A stretch of 30,036 nt of DNA from Bacteroidaceae bacterium (GTDB lineage: Bacteria > Bacteroidota > Bacteroidia > Bacteroidales > Bacteroidaceae): contig CABIXF010000044.1 in assembly GCA_902362595.1 (NCBI GenBank), positions 1 to 30,036 of the forward strand, written 5' to 3'. The notes under the pieces were generated by a model, which saw nothing but the letters and a program-made list of their open reading frames with translations, had not been told where the DNA came from and did no database searches. A program made the position numbers and the translations under genes. Positions 1-6,836 of the stretch are shown piece by piece (the stretch's first letter is position 1; the number at the start of each line of letters is the position of its first letter).

Positions 1-14
1 AAGCTGATTGACGA

Positions 15-57
15 TAGGATTATATTGAACCCAATCCTAACTTCTTACTACAGAAGT
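15..57. repeat. Two short inverted repeats past the integrase end
   Basis: TAGGATT (15-21) pairs with AATCCTA (33-39), and ACTTCT (40-45) pairs with AGAAGT (52-57). They lie immediately downstream of the integrase stop codon. They could be a weak terminator or part of a recombination junction. Their short arms make either reading tentative. Confidence 0.35.
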
Positions 58-62
58 ATTTA

Positions 63-1232
63 TCAAGCGACCAATCTGGGCGCACTCGCGTATATCTGGG
101 TCGAACGGATGCTTGTATGCCCCATCAGTTTCGACAGCGTTTCAATGGGTACGCCGTTGGAAAGACATATCGTCGTGGCATACGAATGCCTACTTTGGTG
201 CCAGGTCACGTTTTTGTTTATCCCGCATTGTCTGGCTACCTGTTTGATGCCGTATTTACAGATGTTATAGCATGGGACAGGCAGCAGCTTGCCGTCTTTG
301 GAGACGCCTTTGTATTTGTCGATGATGTGCTTCGCCACGTCCAGCAGGCGGATGTTCGTCGCCACTCCCGTCTTCTGGCGGCTCGTCTTTATCCACAGAT
401 GCCCGTCGAAGGAAATTTGCAGGTTCTCTTCCGTGAGGTTCGCCATGTCGCGCCAACTAAGGCCCGTGAACGTGCAGAAGATGAAAAGGTCACGTATCAG
501 TTCAAACCGTTTTTTCTTGAACGTGCCGTTTATCATCTGCGTGATTTCCTCTTTCGTCAGGTAGCCGCGTTTCGTTTCCTCCTTCGTGATGTGGTAGGCA
601 TAGAACGGGTCGCGCTGCAACCAGCCGTTGTTGATGGCGGTGAAGATGATGCTCCGGAAAGGCATCATGTACGACCACACGGTGTTGGTGCAATGCCCTT
701 TCTCCACGCGCAGGAACAGCTCGAAGTCCGTGATGAAGGCGGGCGCAAGCTCTTTCAGGGCGATGTCCTCCACCTTGTACCGGGTTTTGATGAACTCCGA
801 CAGGTGCTTGTAAACCACGCAGTATTTCCAATAGCTGCGTTGGCTCTTCATCTTGCCCACTAATTTGGCATAGTCCTCGTTGTGCTGCCGGAACACGGCG
901 AGCAGCGTCTTGTGGTTCATACCCATGCCGAGGTACTCGTTGCGCACTTTCTCCGCCGTGACGTAGGTGTCGCGGTCGAACACGTCCTGATACGCCTTGT
1001 TCACGCCCACGCGGATTTTGTCCAGCATACGGTTGCCTTCCAGAGCCACGTTGCTCCTTCCGGTCAGCCGCCCGGTCTCCACGCTCCACATCTTTTCCTC
1101 CACGTCCAGCCTGCAGCTGAACTGTGCGATTTTCCCGTTCACCGTGATACGGCACATGACTGGTATCAGTCCGTTCTTCTTCGGCGCATTGCGCTTCAGG
1201 TAAAATAAAATCTTGAATGTCGCTCTACTCAT
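63..1232 (-). CDS. Tyrosine-type integrase, C-terminus shortened
   Basis: This is a site-specific recombinase of the Bacteroidales phage/conjugative-element integrase group, which cuts and rejoins DNA through a covalent tyrosine link. Seen in the 389-residue product: an Arm-type N-terminal domain (about 1-100), a SAM-like core-binding domain (about 110-210) and a catalytic domain with R261 (TGLSWRD), K287, H345-x-x-R348, H372 (LMGHTS) and Y381 (TQIYA). All catalytic residues are present. The start is the ATG at 1232; a -7-like element lies just upstream at 1255-1262. Odd: only eight residues (SAPRLVA-like tail) follow the Tyr segment, whereas relatives usually continue another 15-30 residues with a helix that docks on a neighbouring subunit. 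The 3' end may have been replaced by recombination, so activity is uncertain. No relaxase or excisionase is visible nearby. Confidence 0.9.
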   Translation of the reverse strand: MSRATFKILFYLKRNAPKKNGLIPVMCRITVNGKIAQFSCRLDVEEKMWSVETGRLTGRSNVALEGNRMLDKIRVGVNKAYQDVFDRDTYVTAEKVRNEYLGMGMNHKTLLAVFRQHNEDYAKLVGKMKSQRSYWKYCVVYKHLSEFIKTRYKVEDIALKELAPAFITDFELFLRVEKGHCTNTVWSYMMPFRSIIFTAINNGWLQRDPFYAYHITKEETKRGYLTKEEITQMINGTFKKKRFELIRDLFIFCTFTGLSWRDMANLTEENLQISFDGHLWIKTSRQKTGVATNIRLLDVAKHIIDKYKGVSKDGKLLPVPCYNICKYGIKQVARQCGINKNVTWHQSRHSYATTICLSNGVPIETLSKLMGHTSIRSTQIYASAPRLVA

Positions 1233-1254
1233 AGTTCCTACTTTTTTATGGTTG

Positions 1255-1262
1255 CAAAATTA
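1255..1262 (-). promoter_or_regulatory. -7 element of integrase promoter
   Basis: On the minus strand the sequence reads TAATTTTG, an exact match to the Bacteroidetes -7 consensus TAnnTTTG, 23-30 nt upstream of the integrase ATG. I see no clear TTTG -33 element at the expected distance. Confidence 0.45.
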
Positions 1263-1351
1263 CCTTGTGTAGAGCTGTTTGGCTGTATGTAAACCACAGC
1301 AGACCGGCGCAATCGAACCTGCCGCAGGACTTTTTCATCCCCAAAGCCTCC

Positions 1352-1374
1352 AAACGCCTGTGCGAGTGGCGTTT
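1352..1374 (+). terminator. Terminator-like hairpin
   Basis: AAACGCC (1352-1358) pairs with GGCGTTT (1368-1374) over a 9-nt loop, followed by two more T residues. It looks like a rightward rho-independent terminator, but no gene ends just upstream on that strand. It may instead insulate the integrase control region from incoming transcription. Confidence 0.4.
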
Positions 1375-1403
1375 TTACCCCATTTTGCCGTCCTTTTCCA
1401 TAC

Positions 1404-1441
1404 CGTTATCCGTCCCGTTCTTCGGTAACGGGATGGTAACG
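1404..1441. repeat. Strong hairpin with a TTCG-type loop
   Basis: The arm at 1404-1419 (starting CGTTATCC) pairs with the arm at 1427-1441 (AACGGGATGGTAACG) apart from one G-T pair and one bulge. The loop is CTTCGG-like, a very stable RNA tetraloop type. Function unknown. Confidence 0.5.
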
Positions 1442-1476
1442 CAATTTCGGCTCAAGTTGGCTTTCTGGCGGTTTTA

Positions 1477-1492
1477 TTTGGCACTCGCCAAA
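1477..1492. repeat. Small hairpin TTTGGC/GCCAAA
   Basis: A 6-bp perfect stem with the 4-nt loop ACTC. It is the third hairpin in a 140-bp cluster upstream of the integrase. Confidence 0.4.
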
Positions 1493-1539
1493 ATCGTCAA
1501 AACCCCATAAATCATTAACTTTCAATCATTTTTCCGTGA

Positions 1540-1574
1540 TTTGCTCAGTATCTCACTTTTTTGTATTATCTTTG
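1540..1574 (+). promoter_or_regulatory. Candidate promoter reading toward proV
   Basis: TATCTTTG (1567-1574) matches the -7 consensus TAnnTTTG exactly. TTTG (1540-1543) could be the -33 element, although the 23-nt spacer is a little longer than the usual 19-21. A transcript from here would have a leader of about 250 nt before proV, containing the inverted repeats at 1657-1772. Confidence 0.5.
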
Positions 1575-1656
1575 CAGAACATCGCGAAAAAAGTCTTTAG
1601 AGGGCAGAATCGTCTGGATAATTCTTTGTTGACCATTTATTTCATGAGATTCAGAC

Positions 1657-1737
1657 TTATTGTCATTCCCCCTATTGCAGTTGTTTCCTGAAACAATAAA
1701 AAAATAAATGATTGTTGTTCCTAGAGAATGACAATAA
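1657..1737. repeat. Nested inverted repeats in the proV leader
   Basis: TTATTGTCATTC (1657-1668) and GAATGACAATAA (1726-1737) are perfect 12-bp inverted copies. They enclose the palindrome TTGTTTCCTGAAACAA at 1681-1696 and a further AACAAT/ATTGTT pair. The group could form a branched RNA structure in the leader, or mark ends of a small inserted sequence. I recognise no known riboswitch. Confidence 0.55.
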
Positions 1738-1747
1738 AATTGTTACG

Positions 1748-1772
1748 TGCCTGTGTGTTTGGCAGACAGGCA
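1748..1772 (+). repeat. Leader hairpin TGCCTGT/ACAGGCA
   Basis: A 7-bp perfect stem (1748-1754 with 1766-1772) with an 11-nt loop lies 62 nt before the proV start. It has no T-tract, so it does not look like a terminator. Confidence 0.45.
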
Positions 1773-1819
1773 TTCAAATCGCTTTTGTGTTTAACTGGAG
1801 AAAAATATGAACAAATGAA

Positions 1820-1834
1820 AGGGAGGTTTATTTT
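1820..1834 (+). promoter_or_regulatory. Strong Shine-Dalgarno before proV
   Basis: GGGAGG (1821-1826) lies 8 nt before the ATG at 1835. Bacteroidales genes rarely carry such an SD, and none of the other genes inspected here shows one this good. It supports the 1835 start and may hint at foreign origin. Confidence 0.55.
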
Positions 1835-2683
1835 ATGAATGAGAAAAAGAAAATAGAAATAATCAAGCTCTACCTTATTTTTGGTCGTGAACGGAATAAA
1901 GCGTTCAAGATGTTGATGAAAGGGAAGAGTAAATGGGAAATCAAGAAAGAAACAGGGTGTATTATCGCTGTAAATGGTGCCAATTTTGCCATCAATGAAG
2001 GTGAGATTTTTGTCATTATGGGGTTGAGTGGAAGTGGAAAGTCCAGTCTGTTACGTTGTATCAACCGACTTGATAAACCTATTCTTGGAGCAATTGTAGT
2101 CAATGGCAGCAATATCGTTACCATGACAGGCGAGGAATTACGTACTGTCCGTCGTAAAAAACTGGCTATGGTGTTCCAACAGTTCGGATTGTTGCCTCAC
2201 CGCACCGTGTGGCAGAACATTGCTTTCGGGCTTGAGCTGCAAGGTGTCAGGAAAAAGGTACGTGAGCAGAAGGCGTTGGAAAGTATGCGGACCGTAGGAC
2301 TTGCCGGATGTGAAAATCAGATGATAAATGAACTTTCGGAAGCCATGAAGCAACGTGTGGGTTTGGCACGTGCTTTGGCGAACAATCCCGAAATCTTACT
2401 CATGGATGAGGCTTTCTCGGCTCTTGATTCATTGAGTCGTATTCAGATGCAGAACGAACTGTTGGCTTTGCAATCAGAAAAGAAGAAGACGATTGTATTT
2501 GTTACCCATGATTGGGAAGAGGCCATCAGGTTGGGAGACCGTATAGCCATCATGCGTGACGGTGAAATTCTGCAGATTGGTACGTCGGAGGAAATTTTGA
2601 CGAAACCCGCCAATGACTATGTCCGGAATTTTGTGAAGTCGCGTGTGACGAAGGCAAAAGGTATTACCTCGGTCATAGATTGA
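1835..2683 (+). CDS. proV: Glycine betaine/proline ABC transporter ATPase, atypical
   Basis: This is the ATP-hydrolysing subunit of an osmoprotectant importer (ProV/OpuAA family), normally acting at the inner face of the membrane with ProW and a binding protein. In the 282-residue product, Walker A is GLSGSGKS (63-70), Walker B is LLMDE (188-192), and the switch His is H225. The N-terminal segment with GRERNKAFKMLMKGKS matches the ProV family. Odd features: the ABC signature, normally LSGGM, reads LSEAM (167-171), because GAA GCC replaces two glycine codons. The D-loop reads SALDS instead of SALDP. The chain ends near residue 282, so the tandem CBS domains that sense ionic strength in full-length ProV/OpuAA (about 400 residues) are absent. 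It lies 26 nt before proW. The changes suggest reduced or lost ATPase function, but the frame is open. Confidence 0.85.
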   Translation: MNEKKKIEIIKLYLIFGRERNKAFKMLMKGKSKWEIKKETGCIIAVNGANFAINEGEIFVIMGLSGSGKSSLLRCINRLDKPILGAIVVNGSNIVTMTGEELRTVRRKKLAMVFQQFGLLPHRTVWQNIAFGLELQGVRKKVREQKALESMRTVGLAGCENQMINELSEAMKQRVGLARALANNPEILLMDEAFSALDSLSRIQMQNELLALQSEKKKTIVFVTHDWEEAIRLGDRIAIMRDGEILQIGTSEEILTKPANDYVRNFVKSRVTKAKGITSVID

Positions 2684-2709
2684 TTTATAAACAGAAAACA
2701 ACAGTTGCA

Positions 2710-3525
2710 ATGATAAACATAGGACATTATATAGAAGTAGCCATTGAATGGCTGGCTGAGAAGGGTGCAGGATTTTTTGATGTGTGGAACGTATACGTAG
2801 AAGGCGTCATCGACAGCTTCCAGCTGGTATTGTATGCCATCCCGTTTTATGTGTTTATTTCACTGACTGCTTTATTGGCTTGGTGGAAATCGGGTAAAGG
2901 CATGGGGCTTTTCACTCTTTTTGGATTATTGCTCGTATGGGGCATGGGATTCTGGAAAGAAACCATGCAAACGCTTGCTCTGGTGCTCTTCTCCACATTT
3001 GCGGCGTTGCTGATTGGGGTCCCGCTCGGCATCTGGACAGAGAAAAATGAACGCTGTAACCGGATATTCCGTCCTGTTTTGGACTGTATGCGGACTATGC
3101 CCGTTTTTGTTTTTCTGATTCCTGCGGTGCTGTTTTTCGGGTTGGGTACGGTTCCTGGCGTCCTTGCCACCATTGTCTTTGCCATGTTTCCGGTGATACG
3201 CTTTACGGGATTGGGAATGCGGCAGGTGCCCGGGCATGTCGTAGAGGCAGCTCGGGCGTTCGGCGCCACTCCTCGGCAATTATTTTTCAAGGTGCAGTTG
3301 CCTTTGGCCTTCCCCACTATGTTGACTGGCATCAATCAGGCTGTCATGATGTCCCTTTCCATGGTAGTGGTGTCTGCTATGATTTCGACTGGTGGATTGG
3401 GTGAGGTGGTATTGGAGGGCATCACACAAATGAAAATCGGACTTGGTTTTGAAGGGGGCATTGCCCTCGTGATATTGGCTGTCATCTTAGACCGTATCAC
3501 CCAGGGCATTGTCCGAAAGGGATAA
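2710..3525 (+). CDS. proW: Glycine betaine/proline ABC transporter permease
   Basis: This is the membrane subunit of the same ProU/OpuA importer. The 271-residue product has a periplasm-facing start (MINIGHYIEVAIEWL), several hydrophobic helices (roughly residues 37-60, 70-85, 92-115, 130-160, 215-240, 250-270) and the cytoplasmic EAA loop EAARAFGATPRQLFFKVQLPLAFPT that docks on the ATPase. I chose the ATG at 2710 over a TTG at 2680 because the latter overlaps the proV stop and adds a non-family tail. The protein looks intact, in contrast to its partner ATPase. A full transporter would need a substrate-binding protein next. Only a short remnant follows at 3592-3683. Confidence 0.9.
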   Translation: MINIGHYIEVAIEWLAEKGAGFFDVWNVYVEGVIDSFQLVLYAIPFYVFISLTALLAWWKSGKGMGLFTLFGLLLVWGMGFWKETMQTLALVLFSTFAALLIGVPLGIWTEKNERCNRIFRPVLDCMRTMPVFVFLIPAVLFFGLGTVPGVLATIVFAMFPVIRFTGLGMRQVPGHVVEAARAFGATPRQLFFKVQLPLAFPTMLTGINQAVMMSLSMVVVSAMISTGGLGEVVLEGITQMKIGLGFEGGIALVILAVILDRITQGIVRKG

Positions 3526-3591
3526 CCACCATTTATTGCTCCCAATAAAATAAGTATTGCCTATTCTTACTTCGTGGAGGTTCTCAGTTTC

Positions 3592-3683
3592 ATGAAAGCC
3601 ATCGGCAGCAGGTTGAAGACACAAGTTTGAACAGCCGGCTGCCCGATAGCTATGTGACATTGCGAGGCGGCATAAAGAGGTGA
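3592..3683 (+). pseudogene. Possible proX remnant (internally deleted)
   Basis: The position right after proW is where the betaine-binding lipoprotein gene proX usually sits. Here an ATG opens a lipoprotein-like start (MKAIGSRLKTQV) and meets a stop after 12 codons. A second frame then reads LNSRLPDSYVTLRGGIKR and stops at 3681-3683, which resembles the tail of an OpuAC-type protein. The simplest reading is a proX gene with nearly all of its middle deleted and a frameshift at the join. This is inference from position and two short peptides. The stretch could equally be non-coding spacer. Confidence 0.3.
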
Positions 3684-3711
3684 ATTAAGATGATAAAAAA
3701 ACTGATTGAGA

Positions 3712-4362
3712 ATGAATATGATTTTAGAAATAACCCTCAGGCTCTTTGTGGCTCTTTTGCTGGGAGGGGTCATTGGAATAGAACGGGAATACCGTTCAAA
3801 AGAAGCCGGCTTTCGTACACATTTTCTTGTGGCATTGGGAAGTGCTCTTTTTTGCATCGTGTCACAGTACGGGTTTGGCGTTGATTTGAAAGATTCATCA
3901 CGGGTGGCGGCACAAGTGGTATCCGGAATAGGTTTTCTCGGAGCCGGGACTATTATTTTTCAAAAGAATGCGGTGCGTGGCCTTACTACGGCGGCCGGAT
4001 TATGGGTGACTGCTGCCATCGGACTGGCATGTGGAACTGGGATGTATGTGGTGGCCCTCATTGTCACGGTGATGGTGCTTTTCGGACTTGAAGTGATGAA
4101 TTCATTTATTCCTACTTTCGGTACAACTACGGTACAACTCACTTTCACCGCTTCTACAAAGGAAAGTGTGAAACGGGTGGTAGACCGGATAAAGGATGAC
4201 TGCATCGAACTTTACTCTTACGAACTGCGTGAACGGCATACCTCCCACGGTGAGATTTATGAAGCAAATATGGAAATAAAGGTAAAACGTGGCAACCATA
4301 ATGAGCGTCTCATTGGGTATATGGATGAATTTGATGACGTAACGATAGCTTGTATTGAATAA
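3712..4362 (+). CDS. MgtC/SapB-family membrane protein
   Basis: MgtC-family inner-membrane proteins are linked to magnesium homeostasis and, in pathogens, to survival in phagocytes through effects on ATP synthase. The product is about 216 residues. The family's core is visible: LLLGGVIGIEREYRSKEAGFRTH, then VVSGIGFLGAGTII and VRGLTTAAGLWVTAAIGLACG, with four or five membrane helices in residues 5-130. A soluble C-terminal domain of about 80 residues (TFTASTKESVKRV to the end) resembles the ACT-like domain of the family. Possible starts are a TTG at 3706, ATG at 3712 and ATG at 3718; the two ATGs fit the family N-terminus best. It lies downstream of proVW on the same strand and may share a transcript. 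No Mg-responsive leader was recognised. Confidence 0.85.
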   Translation: MNMILEITLRLFVALLLGGVIGIEREYRSKEAGFRTHFLVALGSALFCIVSQYGFGVDLKDSSRVAAQVVSGIGFLGAGTIIFQKNAVRGLTTAAGLWVTAAIGLACGTGMYVVALIVTVMVLFGLEVMNSFIPTFGTTTVQLTFTASTKESVKRVVDRIKDDCIELYSYELRERHTSHGEIYEANMEIKVKRGNHNERLIGYMDEFDDVTIACIE

Positions 4363-4566
4363 AAAACCTGAGAAATTATGCTATGAATATTGTGCCATAT
4401 TATTTAGCCCCGACGAGAATGATGATTTGATTTTTGTTGGAAGATACATTGAAGGTTAGAGTGGGCAGATACAAAATATAGGTCCTATATTCTTTGGATT
4501 CATGGAAAAATAGAATTCATTGTTTGGAAATATTTACAGAATAGGTTCAAAATCCTACACTTTAAT

Positions 4567-4592
4567 CTATAACTACGGGATGATAGTTATAG
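4567..4592. promoter_or_regulatory. Perfect inverted repeat upstream of vWA lipoprotein
   Basis: CTATAACTA (4567-4575) and TAGTTATAG (4584-4592) are perfect inverted arms around CGGGATGA. It sits 40 bp upstream of the likely -7 element and lacks a T-tract. It is therefore more like an operator for a dimeric regulator than a terminator. Confidence 0.4.
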
Positions 4593-4631
4593 TTTGAGAT
4601 TATGACAAATGTTTTTTTATGAGGCTTTTAC

Positions 4632-4639
4632 TACTTTTG
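4632..4639 (+). promoter_or_regulatory. -7 element of vWA gene promoter
   Basis: TACTTTTG matches TAnnTTTG. It is 32 nt before the chosen ATG at 4672, which argues against the upstream ATG at 4609 as the translation start. No clear -33 element. Confidence 0.4.
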
Positions 4640-4671
4640 AGATAAATATTACTCATGAAAAAATTATAATT

Positions 4672-6414
4672 ATGAAGCTAAAATCATTATTCTTATGGCT
4701 GCTGGTGATAATCGGGGCTGTATCTTGTAAGTACGATGACGGAGAATTGTGGGATAAGGTAAATTCTTTGGATGACCGTTTGACAAACATTGAAAATCAA
4801 CTGACGCAGATGAATACGAATATCACTTCAATGGGGGCGATAGTTAATGCGTTGGAAGGTAATGTGTATGTGACAAGTGTGACTGAAACCGAGGATGGTT
4901 ATACGATTGCATTTAGTGATGGCACGACTGCTTCTATCACGAATGGGGCGGCTGGAAAAGATGCTCCTGTCATTGGATTTGATAAAGATACCGATGGCAA
5001 GTATTATTGGACACAGACAATCGATGGAGTCCAGTCTTGGCTGACTGATGCAGACGGGAATAAAATACCAGTTACCGGAAACGATGCAGTCACTCCGCAA
5101 TTAAAGGTTGGAACGACTGGTTATTGGATGATAAGTTATGATAATGGACTGACTTTCACAGAGGTGCTGGATGAAGGAGGAAATCCTGTAAAAGCCCTTG
5201 GAGAAGATGGAGATTCTTGGTTTGGAGATGTAAGCTATGACCCAACTTCTGGTATTCTGACCCTTGTGATCAATGGAGAAACCATTGAGTTAACGGCTGG
5301 TGAACCGACTGGAATTCCGACAGATGTACAGGCGGGCACTCCTCCTACGATTCTGGCTGGAGAAGAAACATTTACGATGCCTACCAGTATTTCTGCACTT
5401 TCAATTGATCCCAACAATTCTAGAGTTGGCCGTTTTAATTTGGCAGGGATTCGAACCAATACAGGTGAATGGCTTGAATTGTATGGCACGGGCGATGAAA
5501 AGCAGAATGTATGGGTGGAAATCAATGGAAAACAAAAGGGAATCAAGGTGATTAATGGGGAGGAAGTGGCTACTCGTTCACGTTCCAACTCTCCGGTTTC
5601 CAAAGCGAAGGCGGATATTATCTTCTTAGTTGACAATTCAGGCAGTATGAGTGAGGAGGCTAACAAAGTGGCTGAAGAAATTATCAGATGGTCAGATAAA
5701 CTTTCGCAGACAATGGATGTGAAGTTCGGTTGTGTAGGTATTGACCATCAATACATTAATGGAGCATTGAACATTACCGATGCGGTTACTCTGTCGGAGT
5801 ATCTGAATTGTAGTTCAGGCGTACGTCGGACACAGCATTATGGAGAGAGTATGACTCACGTTCCTGCAGATATGGCCGATTTGAAACAAAAAGCTCAGGG
5901 CTATACCAATGCAGGTGGAGAATGTGGAGGTATTATGTTGCACTATGCCGATGAGAATTTTACTTTCCGTGAAGGTGCCAACCGTTTTTACGTATATTTC
6001 ACAGACGAACCTAATCAGCCGGGTGGTAATGCACCATGGTCTGTCTTAACCGTTAACAAGGATTCTGGGGACTATAATTGGGATTCTTCAAAGGGAGTGA
6101 TTTATACAGTATATAGTGGACTGAATCTGTATGGAGATCCTCATGGATGGCAAAACTGGTATGTCAAAGAAGACCCGACGTTGTTCTCAACCTATACAGG
6201 TGGACAAATAATTGAGACTACAGGAGCATTTGAAATTAGTCTAGATGAGCTGCCTGTAACCGGAGCCATTACACAGTCGTTTATCATTCAGTTTAATATT
6301 ACTCCAGATTTGACTGTCGGAGGTGTGTATGATGTGACTATCCTTATTTATTCTTCCGATGGCAGCATTAAGTCGCAATATACTTATGAGGACATACAGT
6401 TGATAGCTGCTTGA
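4672..6414 (+). CDS. Surface lipoprotein, DUF4988-like plus von Willebrand A domain
   Basis: A 580-residue predicted lipoprotein, starting MKLKSLFLWLLVIIGAVSC with the lipid-bearing Cys at 19. It is followed by KYDDG, an acidic tag like the Bacteroidetes signal for export to the cell surface. Residues 24-180 (LWDKVNSLDDRLTNIENQLTQ, then EDGYTIAFSDGT and GKYYWTQTIDG) match the DUF4988 / PL29 N-terminal type, with a short coiled coil near 27-50. A vWA domain begins near 313: the metal site DNSGS is D321-S323-S325, and the second acidic ligand fits TDEP at D445. vWA domains bind protein or other ligands through a divalent metal. The ligand is unknown. The ATG at 4672 is preferred over 4609 because of the signal peptide and promoter. 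The gene stands alone and is followed by a terminator. Confidence 0.85.
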   Translation: MKLKSLFLWLLVIIGAVSCKYDDGELWDKVNSLDDRLTNIENQLTQMNTNITSMGAIVNALEGNVYVTSVTETEDGYTIAFSDGTTASITNGAAGKDAPVIGFDKDTDGKYYWTQTIDGVQSWLTDADGNKIPVTGNDAVTPQLKVGTTGYWMISYDNGLTFTEVLDEGGNPVKALGEDGDSWFGDVSYDPTSGILTLVINGETIELTAGEPTGIPTDVQAGTPPTILAGEETFTMPTSISALSIDPNNSRVGRFNLAGIRTNTGEWLELYGTGDEKQNVWVEINGKQKGIKVINGEEVATRSRSNSPVSKAKADIIFLVDNSGSMSEEANKVAEEIIRWSDKLSQTMDVKFGCVGIDHQYINGALNITDAVTLSEYLNCSSGVRRTQHYGESMTHVPADMADLKQKAQGYTNAGGECGGIMLHYADENFTFREGANRFYVYFTDEPNQPGGNAPWSVLTVNKDSGDYNWDSSKGVIYTVYSGLNLYGDPHGWQNWYVKEDPTLFSTYTGGQIIETTGAFEISLDELPVTGAITQSFIIQFNITPDLTVGGVYDVTILIYSSDGSIKSQYTYEDIQLIAA

Positions 6415-6451
6415 GGGTGACAGTGCGGTTATCCTAGGTAACTTTGTCTAT

Positions 6452-6486
6452 AAGGGGTGCAGTTCAAAATGAAGTGCGCCCTTTTT
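6452..6486 (+). terminator. Rho-independent terminator of vWA gene
   Basis: AAGGGGTGCA (6452-6461) pairs with TGCGCCCTT (6475 onward) with one mismatch. The right arm runs into TTTTT. It lies 38 nt past the stop codon. Confidence 0.6.
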
Positions 6487-6651
6487 CGTATTCGTTATCA
6501 TTGGATTATATGAAGCAATCGATTTTGTCATAGCGGCAAAATTCATTCTTTGATTCAAAGATAGGGATACAGCAAAAAACAGAGTATGTCCTTGCTGGAA
6601 CATTTGTGAGGCTTTTGATATATCAGAGACACACCGCCTAAGTTAACTAGA

Positions 6652-6777
6652 AAACGTCTAAGCGTTCAAACTAAAACGTCTAAGCGTTCGAATCAAAACG
6701 TCGAAGCGTTTTGCCTGAAACGTAAAGGCGTTTTACTTCAAACGCTTAGGCGTTTCGAAGAAAACGCTTAGACGTTT
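6652..6777. repeat. Array A: six 16-bp palindromes at 22-bp period
   Basis: Units start at 6652, 6674, 6696, 6718, 6740 and 6762, exactly 22 bp apart. Each is a version of AAACGTCTAAGCGTTT, an imperfect palindrome with arms AAACG/CGTTT, joined by 6-bp spacers. The first three read CTAAGCG or CGAAGCG on this strand and the last two read CGCTTAG, so the orientation flips in the middle and the whole array is itself roughly palindromic. The same unit and period recur in array B at 24203-24306. Each unit could act as a small hairpin with T residues on both sides, that is a two-way terminator, or as a regularly phased protein-binding site two helix turns apart. Confidence 0.9.
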
Positions 6778-6836
6778 TTTACAAGGTAACAAAACTCGTC
6801 AGAAACACTACTTATCTCTTCACAAGTCTGCACTTT

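Larger units (their letters stand above)
1233..1834. other. 602-bp hairpin-rich gap between integrase and proV
   Basis: No convincing protein gene is present. The left half (1263-1500) carries three close hairpins. The right half (1540-1834) carries a Bacteroidetes-type promoter, a 12-bp perfect inverted repeat, a 16-bp palindrome and a further hairpin, then an unusually good Shine-Dalgarno sequence before proV. An 81-codon open frame at 1265-1510 overlaps all three left-half hairpins and has no recognisable content, so it is not called as a gene. Confidence 0.6.
4363..4671. other. 309-bp AT-rich gap before the vWA gene
   Basis: No open frame of note. It contains a perfect 9-bp inverted repeat (4567-4592) and a -7 promoter element (4632-4639), both close to the following gene. 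The remainder shows nothing I can name. Confidence 0.5.
6415..6836. other. 422-bp convergent gap holding terminator and repeat array
   Basis: The gap lies between two genes that end toward each other. It contains the terminator at 6452-6486 and the 22-bp-period array at 6652-6777. A degenerate extra unit (CCGCCTAAGTTAAC, about 6634-6647) may precede the array. Nothing else is recognised. Confidence 0.6.

Noticed and set aside
1265..1510. An 81-codon frame upstream of the integrase
   Set aside because: It overlaps the hairpin cluster and encodes no recognisable protein.
4567..4592. Invertible (phase-variable) promoter
   Set aside because: The arms are only 8 nt apart, so no promoter lies between them to be flipped.
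6652..6777. CRISPR array
   Set aside because: The 22-bp period with 6-bp spacers and palindromic units is far from CRISPR dimensions (repeat plus spacer about 60-70 bp), and no cas gene is nearby.
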